Positions 6,283 to 15,154 are shown, counted from the first letter of the stretch. The stretch: DNA of 64,000 bases from Paranoxybacillus sp035645275 (GCA_035645275.1 DASQMX010000036.1:1-64000); one strand, 5' to 3'. A program made the numbers and translations. Notes: generated by a model not told the origin, from the letters alone.

Positions 6283-7200
6283 TTAGGCAGCTACTTTTCT
6301 CTGGTTAGCGTAGTAAGCAGCCTCAAATTCACAAGGCGATACATATTCAAGAGCGGAATGACTCCTTTTTCGGTTGTAGAAGCATTCGATGTACTCAAAA
6401 ATGGCTTGTTTCGCTTCTTTTCGCGTACGGAATCGATTTGGATAGATGCATTCTTTCTTGATTAAGCTATGAAACGACTCTATACAAGCGTTGTCGTAAC
6501 AGTTCCCACGTCTCGACATACTGACTTGGAAATGATGCTCTTGTAACAGTTGTTGATAATCATTAGACGCATACTGGCTTCCACGATCCGAGTGGTGAAT
6601 CACTCTTCCTGTTGGTTTCTCGTTGTTTAACGCTCGTTGTAAGGCTTTGATGACTAACTCTTTGGTCATTCGTGTATCGATATACCAACCTACGATCTTT
6701 CGTGTATATAAATCCATGATGCTCGCTAAATATAACCATCCTTCATCAGTAGGAATGTACGTGATATCGGCCATCCATACTTCATTTGGAGCCGTTGCTT
6801 GGAAGTTCTGTTCCAACAGATTCGCATACACGTTGTAAGGGTGATTACTATTGGTCGTTGCCTTGTATTTACGCACCGTAATTGATCTCAATCCTTCTTC
6901 GCTCATGATACGAGCGACTGTCTTTTGAGACACACGAATTCCTTGTTTGCGTAGTTCTTGCGTAATTTTCGGACTTCCGTAAATCTTGCGTGACTTGAGA
7001 TACTCGTTCCGAATCTGTTGGGTCAGTTGTTCTTTTTTCTCTTTTTGGTTGCTTTTTGGGCGTTTCAGCCATGCATAATACCCACTTTTAGAAACACCGA
7101 GAACTTGGCACATCTTCACCACGCGAAATTCATTTCGATGTTGAAAAATGAACGCGTAAATTACTTTTGGTTTCTGGTGAAGATGCCTAACGCCTTTTTT
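6283..7200 (-). CDS. IS3-type transposase OrfB (rve/DDE integrase core)
   Basis: About 305 aa after the frameshift junction, ending NQRKVAA. An HTH_21 region (KIYGSPKITQELRKQGIRVS) precedes the rve core: first Asp in VWMADITYIPT, second Asp in VIHHSDRGSQYAS, Glu in GNCYDNACIESFHSLIKKE (the DDE triad with the typical CYDNA motif). The C-terminus SHSALEYVSPCEFEA is also standard. The reading frame opens at 7401, but residues before ~7200 are the out-of-phase overlap with orfA. The catalytic motifs are intact. Confidence 0.92.
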   Translation of the reverse strand, partial: KKGVRHLHQKPKVIYAFIFQHRNEFRVVKMCQVLGVSKSGYYAWLKRPKSNQKEKKEQLTQQIRNEYLKSRKIYGSPKITQELRKQGIRVSQKTVARIMSEEGLRSITVRKYKATTNSNHPYNVYANLLEQNFQATAPNEVWMADITYIPTDEGWLYLASIMDLYTRKIVGWYIDTRMTKELVIKALQRALNNEKPTGRVIHHSDRGSQYASNDYQQLLQEHHFQVSMSRRGNCYDNACIESFHSLIKKECIYPNRFRTRKEAKQAIFEYIECFYNRKRSHSALEYVSPCEFEAAYYANQRKVAA

Positions 7201-7451
7201 AAGATCGCTAATTCCTCTTCCAGCTCTTGATTGCGACGGCGTAGCTCGATGATTTCTTGATTTTGTGGCTTGATGTTGCCTGAACCGACAAAACTCGTTC
7301 CATTGCTTTCTTTGTATTCTTTGACCCAACGGTGAAGAGTGTTGTAAGCCAAACCTAACTCTTTTGCCACTTGGGCGATGGACTTGTCCCCCTCCAAGCA
7401 TAACTCAACAGCTTGAATCTTGTATTCTTGATCAAATGTTCTCTTTTTTAT
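7161..7451 (-). CDS. IS3-type transposase OrfA, start codon mutated
   Basis: Same protein as copy 1 (HTH plus leucine-rich helix) with a few substitutions. The codon matching the ATG of copy 1 is ATA here (7449-7451), although the GAGGTG site upstream is preserved. Translation would have to use ATA or an upstream TTG (7514), so this copy may express OrfA and OrfAB poorly. Confidence 0.85.
   Translation of the reverse strand: MKKRTFDQEYKIQAVELCLEGDKSIAQVAKELGLAYNTLHRWVKEYKESNGTSFVGSGNIKPQNQEIIELRRRNQELEEELAILKKALGIFTRNQK
7194..7200 (-). promoter_or_regulatory. -1 programmed frameshift site of IS3 copy 2
   Basis: A AAA AAG on the minus strand in the orfA frame (TTA AAA AAG). A -1 slip gives KKGVRHLHQKPKVIY and enters orfB. 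Confidence 0.8.
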
Positions 7452-7643
7452 GATTGGACACCTCGAACCGATTGTAATTAAGTTTATTATAATCTCCCTG
7501 TTCTCCGTGTCCAATTTTTAGACTAACATCAATTTATTACTTTTTACTATTATGGAATATTAGGTTTTAAAAGTTTGTGAAATGTGCCGCTGCTAAATTT
7601 TATTGTAAGTAAAAGCAAACATTTTTCGTAGACAGCAGGTATA

Positions 7644-7679
7644 AAAGCGTTGCTTCTAACAATATTAAGAACAACGCTT
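7644..7679. terminator. Hairpin, possible orphan terminator of the interrupted MazF-Shedu operon
   Basis: AAGCGTTG / CAACGCTT with further TTCT/AGAA pairing inside, followed by an AT-rich but weak U-tract. It lies just beyond the IS and could be the terminator originally following the disrupted gene. Confidence 0.4.
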
Positions 7680-7917
7680 AATTTAATTTCCCTAAATGAA
7701 AATAAGAGTATATGAATTACTTTCTACATAAAAGAATAAAGCCTAATAATTTAGCTAATCTTTTTAATTTGAAGCGATTAAAAGGTAAAAATAAAATGGA
7801 GAATTTTTTATAGCTTGTATTTTATTTTAATAAGTGAAAGTCTGAAACGAAACTACTCAATTTATACAGTTATAATAGGGAACCATTGAGATGAAAATTA
7901 TAGATTACTAATAAAAA

Positions 7918-7990
7918 ACATGTCCTAAAATTGTTCCCCGTTGCAAGTAAGTTAACGAGAATACTTACGATAGGGGGAACAAAGACATGT
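7918..7990 (+). promoter_or_regulatory. Long leader hairpin masking the ribosome site and start of a small ORF
   Basis: Three nested pairings: ACATGTC (7918-7924) with GACATGT (7984-7990), TTGTTCCCC (7931-7939) with GGGGAACAA (7974-7982), and GTAAGT (7947-7952) with ACTTAC (7963-7968). The second arm contains the AGGGGG ribosome site and the outer arm contains the ATG at 7987, so translation of the downstream small ORF would be blocked when folded. Confidence 0.6.
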
Positions 7991-8145
7991 ACGAAGCAGT
8001 ATACAAAGTGGGGAAGTTAACCATTACTATTACTGAAAGCAATAAGCTTAGTGAACAAGCGTTGAAGGAATTAAGTAAAACATTAGTAAGGTTATTTGAC
8101 GAAAGTGAAGAGAAGAAAAGATCAGAAGGCGTTATTCCTGCGTAA
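7987..8145 (+). CDS. 52-aa small protein, unknown
   Basis: Starts MYEAVYKVGKLTITITESNK and ends KKRSEGVIPA. It has a good AGGGGG site 9 nt before ATG, though that site is inside a strong hairpin (7918-7990). The sequence is a plausible beta-hairpin plus a charged helix; I do not recognise a family. Its stop overlaps the next ATG (TAATG at 8143-8147), an operon-like arrangement. Small coupled ORFs of this type are common on mobile elements; no function is assigned. Confidence 0.5.
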   Translation: MYEAVYKVGKLTITITESNKLSEQALKELSKTLVRLFDESEEKKRSEGVIPA

Positions 8146-8243
8146 TGGAGATAATTTATGAAAGAAATAGTGCAAATAAAGTAAATGGTGTTGTTTCCAG
8201 ACTAAATGGAGATAACGCCTTTTATCTATATATAGGGCTATGA
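8145..8243 (+). CDS. 32-aa micro-ORF, possibly a truncated gene start
   Basis: Begins MEIIYERNSANKVNGVVS, overlapping the stop of the 52-aa gene, and ends inside the convergent EVE-HNH pseudogene. The coupled start suggests a real translation initiation region whose gene was cut off downstream by rearrangement. I cannot identify the original protein. Confidence 0.35.
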   Translation: MEIIYERNSANKVNGVVSRLNGDNAFYLYIGL

Positions 8244-9089
8244 TTTTATATTGTTCTTGATGATTATTTCCTTTAATTCTTCAATGGTATAAGCAGGTTT
8301 CCTCTTATGTAACATGGCATGACAATTAGGGCAAACAGGACGTAATTCTTTTATAGGATCAATCTCATACTCCTCACCAATTTGGCTAATTTCTTTGAGG
8401 TGATGAACGTGTATAAAGTTTTTACCGATATCACCGTATCTTTCACTAAAATTAAAACCGCAAACCGAACAATTATAACCGTAATGGTTTAAACACTTTT
8501 GTCTTGCAATCGGATTCCGTTCATAAGCGTTGATAGTAATTTGTTTTTTGGCACCTTCAACAAGTGTTTCTTCTTCTAATATTTCTTCCGCTAGTCTTAT
8601 TTGTACTCCTTCAAGCATGTTAGGTAATTCCATATCGATGTATTTCAACTTCACAACTTGGCGTGGGAAAGATACGTTCAATTGAACTGTGGTAATAAAA
8701 TTTTCTTCGCTAAAAAATTTAACATCAGTTAAAATTATGACAATATCTCACGATTTTCGTCATTATCAGAAAAAGCGGTTGCAAAACGTCTTCCTAGAGT
8801 ATGTATTGAAACGATTTTTTAATTCTGATAAACTTTCAACACCGTTGCCTGTTCCGAACCTCTCCCACGCTTTTTTATTTGAGAGATTCTCGTAATATTT
8901 AAAACTATCAAACCCACATATTTTTCGATAGGGGGCTTTTAACAAAAACAAAAATTTGTTACCTTTGGAAAGTCTTCTGACGTTAAACGGTGTCGGTGTC
9001 CAAAAATTTACTTCTTCGGGAATTGGGTTGTTTCTAAGATATCTATACCAACCAATGTCAGTAGGTGCTATCGCAAACATACTATTCAC
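8238..9089 (-). pseudogene. EVE-like domain + HNH endonuclease, two frameshifts
   Basis: Minus-strand segments join into one ~280-aa protein. Residues ~1-95 (MNSMFAIAPTDIGWYRYL.., GFDSFKYYENLS, KKAWERFG) look like an EVE/PUA-type modified-base reader. The frame then breaks near 8810 and again near 8725 (an extra GA in GTGAGATATT), with intervening LGRRFATAFSDNDENR. From ~8722 to 8238 an intact HNH region follows: NCSVCGFNF..VHHLKEIS..LRPVCPNCHAMLHKRKP, with four zinc Cys and the HH..N..H catalytic pattern. EVE-HNH fusions are modification-dependent restriction enzymes. The start overlaps the stop of the HARE gene by 4 bp. The 147-aa HNH part could still be made alone. Broken or mis-sequenced. 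Confidence 0.8.
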
Positions 9090-10012
9090 TTCTTTTTTAT
9101 TTTCTCAACTAACTGTTCAGCCGTATAAACTTTATCGTACTTTTCCTTGATGATTTCTTTACTATTCATATCGTTTTTTATCCGAACAATAAATTTTCTA
9201 AAATCAGGATTTTCCTTTGAAAGTTTGTTTACAGTTTCCCAATCAATTTCTGTTTTGTGTTTGGCAGGGAATAATATTTCAGAAGCATCTGGGTCTTCAA
9301 TATCTAGTTTTATAATTCCAATCCCAAAAGCAGAGGTAAGACGTTTCAACTCAGTCATAAATTCTTCATCGTGTAATATGTTTGCAGTTACTAAATAACC
9401 TTCGTTAGCCCACGAAGAATTTGAAACCGCTTGGAAATAAGCCTCACGAATATTAGCAAATGTCAATTCTTTTTTCATTTCAAACGAATAAAGTTTTACT
9501 AATTGACTTCCAAGTGTTAAACCAAAATCTAAAACTTCTGGTTCCCATTCACCTATAGGAAAGTTAATTCCGACTAAATCTGGGTGTAACCATTGTGAAT
9601 ACGTTCGTTTAGAAGACTTTTCATGATAAATCGTTTTTGTATATACATTTAAATATGTATTAACAAAGTACGTTAAAAAAGGGTGTAAATCTCTTTCGTT
9701 ATATGAAGTTTCTTTCGGTTGTATAATTTCTTTTTCTTCTTTTATTGTATCTACGTTTTGAAGTTCCTTAAGGAAGAATTTCTTTGGTTTAGAATCAATT
9801 TTAACAAAAGGTGAATTTGCATTATCTCTCATATCAACGTAAATTCTTGCCCCTATAGTTTGCCATGGCGTCTTACCCTTTGAACCTACCAACAGATCGT
9901 ATCCTCTTTCCTGGGCGTAACGCCAAATTTCATCAATTGTCATCGGTTTATTAGCTTCTTTCAACACCTTAATTGCTAGTTCAAAAAATGTTAGCTTTTC
10001 CAAACTGAACAC
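9086..10012 (-). CDS. HARE-HTH domain protein with C-terminal PD-(D/E)XK-like nuclease
   Basis: 308 aa. Residues 1-75 are a HARE-HTH (HB1/ASXL/restriction endonuclease HTH) domain: TFFELAIKVLKEANKPMTIDEIW then KTPWQTIGARIYVDM. This wing-HTH was proposed by Aravind and co-workers to read modified DNA. Residues ~115-240 carry a PD-(D/E)XK-like core: Asp in WLHPDLVGI, Glu-x-Lys in YSFEMKKEL, and downstream FQAVSNSSW, like COG2958-type proteins. It is first in an operon with the EVE-HNH gene (ATGA overlap), so the two together look like a type IV restriction module. AT-rich relative to the core genes to its right, consistent with acquisition. Confidence 0.78.
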   Translation of the reverse strand: MFSLEKLTFFELAIKVLKEANKPMTIDEIWRYAQERGYDLLVGSKGKTPWQTIGARIYVDMRDNANSPFVKIDSKPKKFFLKELQNVDTIKEEKEIIQPKETSYNERDLHPFLTYFVNTYLNVYTKTIYHEKSSKRTYSQWLHPDLVGINFPIGEWEPEVLDFGLTLGSQLVKLYSFEMKKELTFANIREAYFQAVSNSSWANEGYLVTANILHDEEFMTELKRLTSAFGIGIIKLDIEDPDASEILFPAKHKTEIDWETVNKLSKENPDFRKFIVRIKNDMNSKEIIKEKYDKVYTAEQLVEKIKKK

Positions 10013-10226
10013 CTCAAGTTAATAATTACCTATAACAAAATAATATAACAAATTCATAATTTATCCAATTTGAAATTATTTTTTAGTTGTATCTTCATGG
10101 GAAATACTTGGTAAAATATAAATGAACGTATCTTCCTAGCGAATACTTTTATGCGGTCTGATGGACAACCGTTCAAGCGAAGATGGAAGAAGTGTTCTAA
10201 TATTTTATAAAAGGAAGTGTTACATA

Positions 10227-12361
10227 ATGAAGGAATATCTTGAACGTGAACGTTATAGCGAAAAATACAATTGGTTAGTCATGTCTAAAAGTCCTTATTT
10301 GAAGCAACATGAAACCAATCCTGTAAACTGGTTGGAATGGTCGTCAGAAGCGTTTCAAAAAGCAAAAAGGGAAGGTAAGCCAGTGTTTTTGTCCATTGGC
10401 TATAGCTAGCCCTGTAATGGGGCTAACTATGAAATAAACGAAGAGAGGTTTAACTTAGTACATGTCATTGGTGTCACGTCATGGCGCACGAAAGTTTTGA
10501 GGACGAAGAAGTGGCCAAGATATTAAATGAAAAATATATATCTATTAAAGTGGATCGCGAAGAAAGGCCGGATATTGACTCGATTTATATGCGTGTTTGT
10601 CAAATGCTCACAGGGCATGGCGGCTGGCCGCTTAGTGTGTTTTTAACTCCTGATCAAAAGCCGTTTTATGCAGGAACGTATTTTCCAAAACGAAGCCGGT
10701 ACGGACACCCGGGTTTTATTGAAGTCATTACAAAGTTATATGAGAAATTTAAGGAAAATCCAAAAGAAATTACAGCCATTTCCGAACAAATCACGAAAAG
10801 CCTAACACAAGCGGCTCAAGCTCATGGGAAAGATCGCCTTTCATCAGCCGCTTTAGATCGCACATACCGACAATTAGCGAACAGCTTTGACGGAATTTAT
10901 GGCGGCTTTGGCGGCGCTCCGAAGTTTCCAATTCCGCATATGCTGATGTTTCTCATGCGTTATTACAAATGGAAAGGTGAAGAACAGGCACTGTTCATGA
11001 CCGAAAAAACATTAAACAGCATGGCGAACGGTGGAATTTACGATCACATTGGATATGGTTTTGCCCGCTATTCGACCGATGCGATGTGGCTTGTGCCGCA
11101 TTTTGAGAAAATGCTTTATGATAATGCTTTGCTATTAATGACCTATACGGAAGCTTATCAGCTTACGAAAAATGAGCGCTTTAAAGAAATCAGCGAGCAA
11201 ATCATCGAGTTTGTGAAACGGGAAATGACATCGAAAGAAGGAGCGTTTTACTCGGCGATTGACGCCGATTCAGAAGGAATTGAAGGAAAATATTACGTAT
11301 GGAACAAAGACGAGGTATTCGATGTCCTTGGAACAGAATTAGGAGATTTATTTTGCGAAGCTTACGATATTACGGAAAATGGTAACTTCGAGGGGCATAA
11401 TGTACCGAATCTGATCCATACGGATTTGGCAAGCATCGCGAAAAAATATGAGTTGAACGAAGAACAACTAAAAGAAAAGCTCGAAACGGCGCGACAAAAG
11501 TTATTTGCCGCCCGTGCGTTACGTGTGTATCCACATGTTGACGATAAAATTTTAACCGCTTGGAATGCGTTAATGATTGCTGGTTTAGCAAAAGCGAGGA
11601 AAGTATATGAGAATGATTCCTACCTTGAGATGGCGAAGCAGGCGCTCACATTTATTGAAACACATGTCATTCAAGACGGAAGAGTGATGGTACGCTATCG
11701 TGAAGGTGAAGTGAAAAACAAAGGGTTTATTGACGACTACGCCTATTTGATTTGGGCCTATATCGAGATGTATGAAGCGACATTTGAACGCTCGTATTTA
11801 AAAAGGGCGATGGAACGTACTCAAGAGATGGTCGAGCTATTTTGGGATGAGGAAAACGGCGGTTTTTATTTTACAGGAAAAGATGCAGAACAGTTAATTG
11901 TTCGGGAAAAAGAAATTTACGACGGGGCTTTGCCATCAGGAAATAGCGTAGCCGCCGTACAAATGATTCGTCTTGCTCGACTGACCGGTGACTTACAACT
12001 ATTAGACAAGGCGGAAAAGATGTATTCGACCTTCAAACGGCAAGTCGAAGCGTATGAAAGCGGTCATACGTTTTTCCTTCAAGGTTTGTTGCTTTTTGAG
12101 ATACCGCCAAAGGAAATTGTGATTTTTGGAAAAAAGGGCGACGAAAAAAGAGACAGACTGTTGAAGCAATTGCAAAAAGCATTTGTTCCGAATTATGCTG
12201 TATTAGTCGCGGAACATCCAGCAGATTTTTCGACGATTGCTCCGTTTGCCTCGGAATATAAACAACACGGAGACGAAACAACAGTCTATATATGTGAAAA
12301 TTTTGCTTGTTTACAACCGACGACAGATGTCGAAGCGGTGATGAAGCAGCTTCTCGATTAA
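10227..12361 (+). CDS. yyaL: YyaL/SPATA20-type thioredoxin-domain protein (DUF255), interrupted by a 50-nt gap
   Basis: ATG 10227 follows AAAGGAAG. Residues 1-60 (MKEYLERERY.., KSPYLKQHETNPVNWLEW, PVFLSIGYS) match the start of the family. The frame then hits TAG at 10407 and resumes at 10457 with S-T-C-H-W-C-H-V-MAHESFEDEEVA, restoring the CxxC motif and exact family sequence. The rest, ~626 aa, is intact: DREERPDID, GGWPLSVFLTPD, GGIYDHIGYGFARYS, PHFEKMLYDNALL, ADSEGIEGKYYVW. With the gap skipped the product is 693 aa, normal length. A thioredoxin-like domain precedes an (alpha/alpha)6 barrel; cellular role poorly known. Either a pseudogene with a 53-bp insertion or decoded by bypass. Confidence 0.88.
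10402..10459 (+). other. Bypass-like element in yyaL: take-off AGC, stop, hairpin, SD-like motif, landing AGT
   Basis: Ser codon AGC (10404-10406) is followed directly by TAG, then exactly 50 nt to AGT (10457-10459), a Ser codon read by the same tRNA. ATAGCTAGCCC (10402-10412) pairs with GGGCTAACTAT (10420-10430) with one C-A mismatch and a 7-nt loop, so the stop and take-off codon lie in the stem. GAGAGG (10444-10449) lies 7 nt before AGT. Skipping the gap yields family-identical GYS-TCHWCH. An equally visible reading is a 50-bp insertion with a TAG target duplication (10403-10405, 10456-10458). Confidence 0.5.
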
Positions 12362-12509
12362 AGGTTGTTTTATCAATATAGCTATATTTATCATCTTTTC
12401 GCTTGGAACATCAAAAAAGAAAATGTTTTCAAAGAAAGATGGCAGGATTCTTCTTCATTTATGAAGAAATACTAGAAAAAAAAGAACAAACAAAAGGAGA
12501 GAAACAATA

Positions 12510-12929
12510 ATGGCGATCACGAATCCAAGCCGCGAAGAAATCGCTGAAATTTTGCAAAAAGCCAAACGCATTGCGGTTGTTGGCTTATCCAACAATCCTG
12601 AGCGTACGTCTTACATGGTAGCGAAAGCGATGAAAGACGCAGGATATGAAATTATTCCAGTGAACCCGACAATTGATGAATGGGAAGGGGTTAAAGCGGT
12701 CAAAACGTTAAAAGACATTGACGGTCATGTCGATATTGTCAACGTTTTCCGCCGTTCGGAGCATTTGCCGGAAATCGCCCGTGAATTTGTCGAAATCGAT
12801 GCGGATGTGTTTTGGGCCCAATTAGGCGTTGTTAATGAGGAAGCCTACGAGTTTCTAAAAGAAAAAGGGTATACCGTTGTCATGGATCGCTGTATTAAAG
12901 TCGAACATGCCTTAACGAAAAAGAGCTAA
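12510..12929 (+). CDS. CoA-binding protein (YccU type)
   Basis: 139 aa, with AAAGGAGAG before ATG. A single Rossmann-like CoA_binding domain spans the protein: RIAVVGLSNNPERTSYMVAK near the N-terminus (nucleotide loop), YEIIPVNPTIDEW, VDIVNVFRRSEHLPEI, and GYTVVMDRCIKVEH at the end. This is the succinyl-CoA synthetase alpha N-terminal fold standing alone; the physiological role is not established. Monocistronic between yyaL and the repeat at 12941. Confidence 0.9.
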   Translation: MAITNPSREEIAEILQKAKRIAVVGLSNNPERTSYMVAKAMKDAGYEIIPVNPTIDEWEGVKAVKTLKDIDGHVDIVNVFRRSEHLPEIAREFVEIDADVFWAQLGVVNEEAYEFLKEKGYTVVMDRCIKVEHALTKKS

Positions 12930-12940
12930 GACGGATTCGG

Positions 12941-13049
12941 GGCTGACCGAAAAGTGTCTGACCTCACGCGAAATTCATCATAATATAGTGTTTTTGTTTA
13001 ACGCTATATATGGTGGTTGTCGGGCTGACACTTTGCTTTAGGGTCAGCC
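12941..13049. repeat. Structured ~109-bp palindromic element (REP/MITE-like or RNA)
   Basis: Nested inverted arms: GGCTGACC (12941-12948) with GGTCAGCC (13042-13049), AAAGTGTC (12951-12958) with GACACTTT (13027-13034), and an inner ATATAGTG / CGCTATAT pair. It fills the gap between the CoA-binding gene and parE. It could be a dispersed REP/MITE-type element or a bidirectional terminator. A hairpin of similar design is at 34892-34946. Confidence 0.55.
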
Positions 13050-13183
13050 TTATTTCTATTTTTCATAAGAAAATTTGCTTATTTTGCATGAATCGTTAAA
13101 ATAGGCGTAGACGTTTCAAAAATTTATGTTACAATAAACAAACGGAAACAAATGTTCTTGTTTTGCTTGAAAGGGGTATGTGC

Positions 13184-15151
13184 GTGACGAATAAACAAGT
13201 ATATGAATATAACGAAGATGCGATTCAAGTACTCGAAGGACTTGAGGCGGTACGAAAACGCCCAGGAATGTATATCGGGAGCACGGATAGCCGCGGATTG
13301 CATCATCTCGTTTATGAAATTGTAGACAACTCTGTCGATGAGGCATTAGCCGGCTATGGAAGTTATATCCTTGTAAAAATACATAAAGATAACAGCATCT
13401 CTGTCCAAGACGAAGGACGTGGGATGCCGACGGGAATGCATAAACTCGGGAAACCGACGCCTGAAGTGATTTTGACGGTGCTGCATGCCGGCGGCAAGTT
13501 TGGCCAAGGCGGATATAAAACGAGCGGTGGCTTGCATGGTGTCGGTGCTTCTGTTGTGAATGCGCTGTCTGAATGGCTGACGGTGACGATTCATCGCGAC
13601 GGCTTTATTTATCAACAACGATTTGAAAACGGAGGAAAACCAGTTACGACTCTAGAAAAAATCGGAACAACGAAAAGAACAGGAACAACGATTCATTTTA
13701 AACCTGACCCAACCATTTTTAGCACCACAACGTTTAGTTATGAAACGTTAAGCGAACGTTTACGCGAGTCAGCGTTTTTATTAAAAGGGCTAAAAATCGA
13801 ACTCGTTGATGAACGCACGGATATGCGCGATGTATTCCATTATGAAAACGGAATTGAAGCATTTGTAGAGTATTTAAATGAAGAAAAAGATGTCCTTCAT
13901 CCGGTCGTTTTTTTTGAGGGAGAACAAAACGGGATTGAAGTGGAGTTTGCCTTTCAGTTTAATGACGGATACTCTGAAAACGTTCTTTCTTTTGTCAATA
14001 ATGTGCGCACAAAGGATGGCGGCACACATGAAGCGGGTGCGAAAACCGCAATGACGCGCGTATTCAATGAATATGCGCGCAAGGTTGGCTTATTGAAGGA
14101 AAAAGATAAAAACTTAGAAGGTTCCGACATCCGTGAAGGTTTATCAGCGATTGTATCTGTGCGTATTCCAGAAGGATTGTTGCAATTTGAAGGGCAAACG
14201 AAAGGCAAGCTTGGAACGAGTGAAGCGCGTTCCGCTGTAGATGCGGTCGTTTCTGAACATCTTACTTACTTTTTGCAGGAAAATCCAGACATCAGCACGA
14301 TGTTGATTAAAAAAGCGATTAAAGCGTTCCAAGCGCGTGAAGCGGCTCGTAAAGCAAGAGAAGAAGCGCGCAGCGGCAAAAAACGAAAAGGAAAAGAAGC
14401 GATGTTAAGCGGCAAGTTGACGCCGGCACAATCACGTAATCCGAAAAAAAATGAACTGTATTTAGTGGAGGGAGATTCTGCAGGCGGTTCGGCGAAACAA
14501 GGGCGTGACCGTCGCTTCCAAGCTGTTCTTCCGTTGCGCGGTAAAGTGATTAATACAGAAAAGGCGAAATTGGCTGATATTTTTAAAAACGAAGAAATTA
14601 ACACGATTATTCACGCGATTGGCGGCGGTGTCGGTCCTGAATTTTCCCTTGAAGATATTAACTACGATAAAATCGTGATTATGACAGACGCTGACACAGA
14701 TGGCGCTCATATCCAAGTGTTGCTGCTGACGTTCTTCTATCGCTACATGAGACCTCTGATTGAGGCTGGCAAAGTATTCATTGCTCTTCCACCACTTTAT
14801 AAAGTAAGTAAAGGAACAGGCAAAAAAGAAATTGTCGAGTATGCCTGGACGGATGAGCAGTTAAAAGAAGCAATCAAAAAAGTGGGTAAAGGATATACGA
14901 TTCAACGTTACAAAGGTCTTGGTGAGATGAACGCGGATCAATTGTGGGAAACAACGATGAACCCAGAGACGCGCACGTTAATCCGTGTGCGGATTGATGA
15001 TGCAGCAAGAGCGGAACGGCGGGTAACAACGCTTATGGGCGATAAAGTAGAGCCGCGCCGTAAATGGATTGAAGCGAATGTCGCCTTCGGTTTGGAAGAT
15101 GATGTGAATATTTTAGAAAATGAACATTTATCGGTCGCAGAGGAGGTATAA
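13184..15151 (+). CDS. parE: DNA topoisomerase IV subunit B
   Basis: 655 aa. I choose GTG 13184 because AAAGGGG is 7 nt upstream, whereas ATG 13178 is only 1 nt from it. GHKL ATPase: EIVDNSVDEALAG (Mg-binding Asn), DEGRGMPTGMH, GGLHGVGASVVNALS. Transducer, then Toprim: YLVEGDSAGGSAKQGRDRR, IVIMTDADTDGAHI. C-terminus has the ParE/GyrB tail RYKGLGEMNADQLWETTMNP. It pairs with ParC to decatenate daughter chromosomes. The stop is 3 bp before the parC start, so the genes are co-transcribed. QGRDRRFQAVLPLRGKV fits ParE of Bacillaceae rather than GyrB. Confidence 0.96.
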   Translation: MTNKQVYEYNEDAIQVLEGLEAVRKRPGMYIGSTDSRGLHHLVYEIVDNSVDEALAGYGSYILVKIHKDNSISVQDEGRGMPTGMHKLGKPTPEVILTVLHAGGKFGQGGYKTSGGLHGVGASVVNALSEWLTVTIHRDGFIYQQRFENGGKPVTTLEKIGTTKRTGTTIHFKPDPTIFSTTTFSYETLSERLRESAFLLKGLKIELVDERTDMRDVFHYENGIEAFVEYLNEEKDVLHPVVFFEGEQNGIEVEFAFQFNDGYSENVLSFVNNVRTKDGGTHEAGAKTAMTRVFNEYARKVGLLKEKDKNLEGSDIREGLSAIVSVRIPEGLLQFEGQTKGKLGTSEARSAVDAVVSEHLTYFLQENPDISTMLIKKAIKAFQAREAARKAREEARSGKKRKGKEAMLSGKLTPAQSRNPKKNELYLVEGDSAGGSAKQGRDRRFQAVLPLRGKVINTEKAKLADIFKNEEINTIIHAIGGGVGPEFSLEDINYDKIVIMTDADTDGAHIQVLLLTFFYRYMRPLIEAGKVFIALPPLYKVSKGTGKKEIVEYAWTDEQLKEAIKKVGKGYTIQRYKGLGEMNADQLWETTMNPETRTLIRVRIDDAARAERRVTTLMGDKVEPRRKWIEANVAFGLEDDVNILENEHLSVAEEV

Positions 15152-15154
15152 CAA

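Larger units (their letters stand above)
6232..7531 (-). mobile_element. IS3-family insertion sequence, copy 2 (complete, ~1.3 kb)
   Basis: The right end is set by comparison with copy 1 (shared through ..AACATCA at 7531). The left end is set by an imperfect inverted repeat: TGGTATTATGTCAAGAAAATGGACACG at 6232-6258 against the complement of 7506-7531. Ends are 5'-TG..CA-3' as in IS3 elements. It carries orfA and orfB with a -1 frameshift site. It interrupts the 3' end of the MazF-Shedu gene. Flanks show only ATA versus ATT, not a clean duplication. Confidence 0.85.

Noticed and set aside
10450..10470. TTAGTACATG at the yyaL gap as an inverted Ter site
   Set aside because: Resembles the B. 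subtilis core more than the local TTC variant, but flanks do not match and half of it is conserved yyaL coding sequence.
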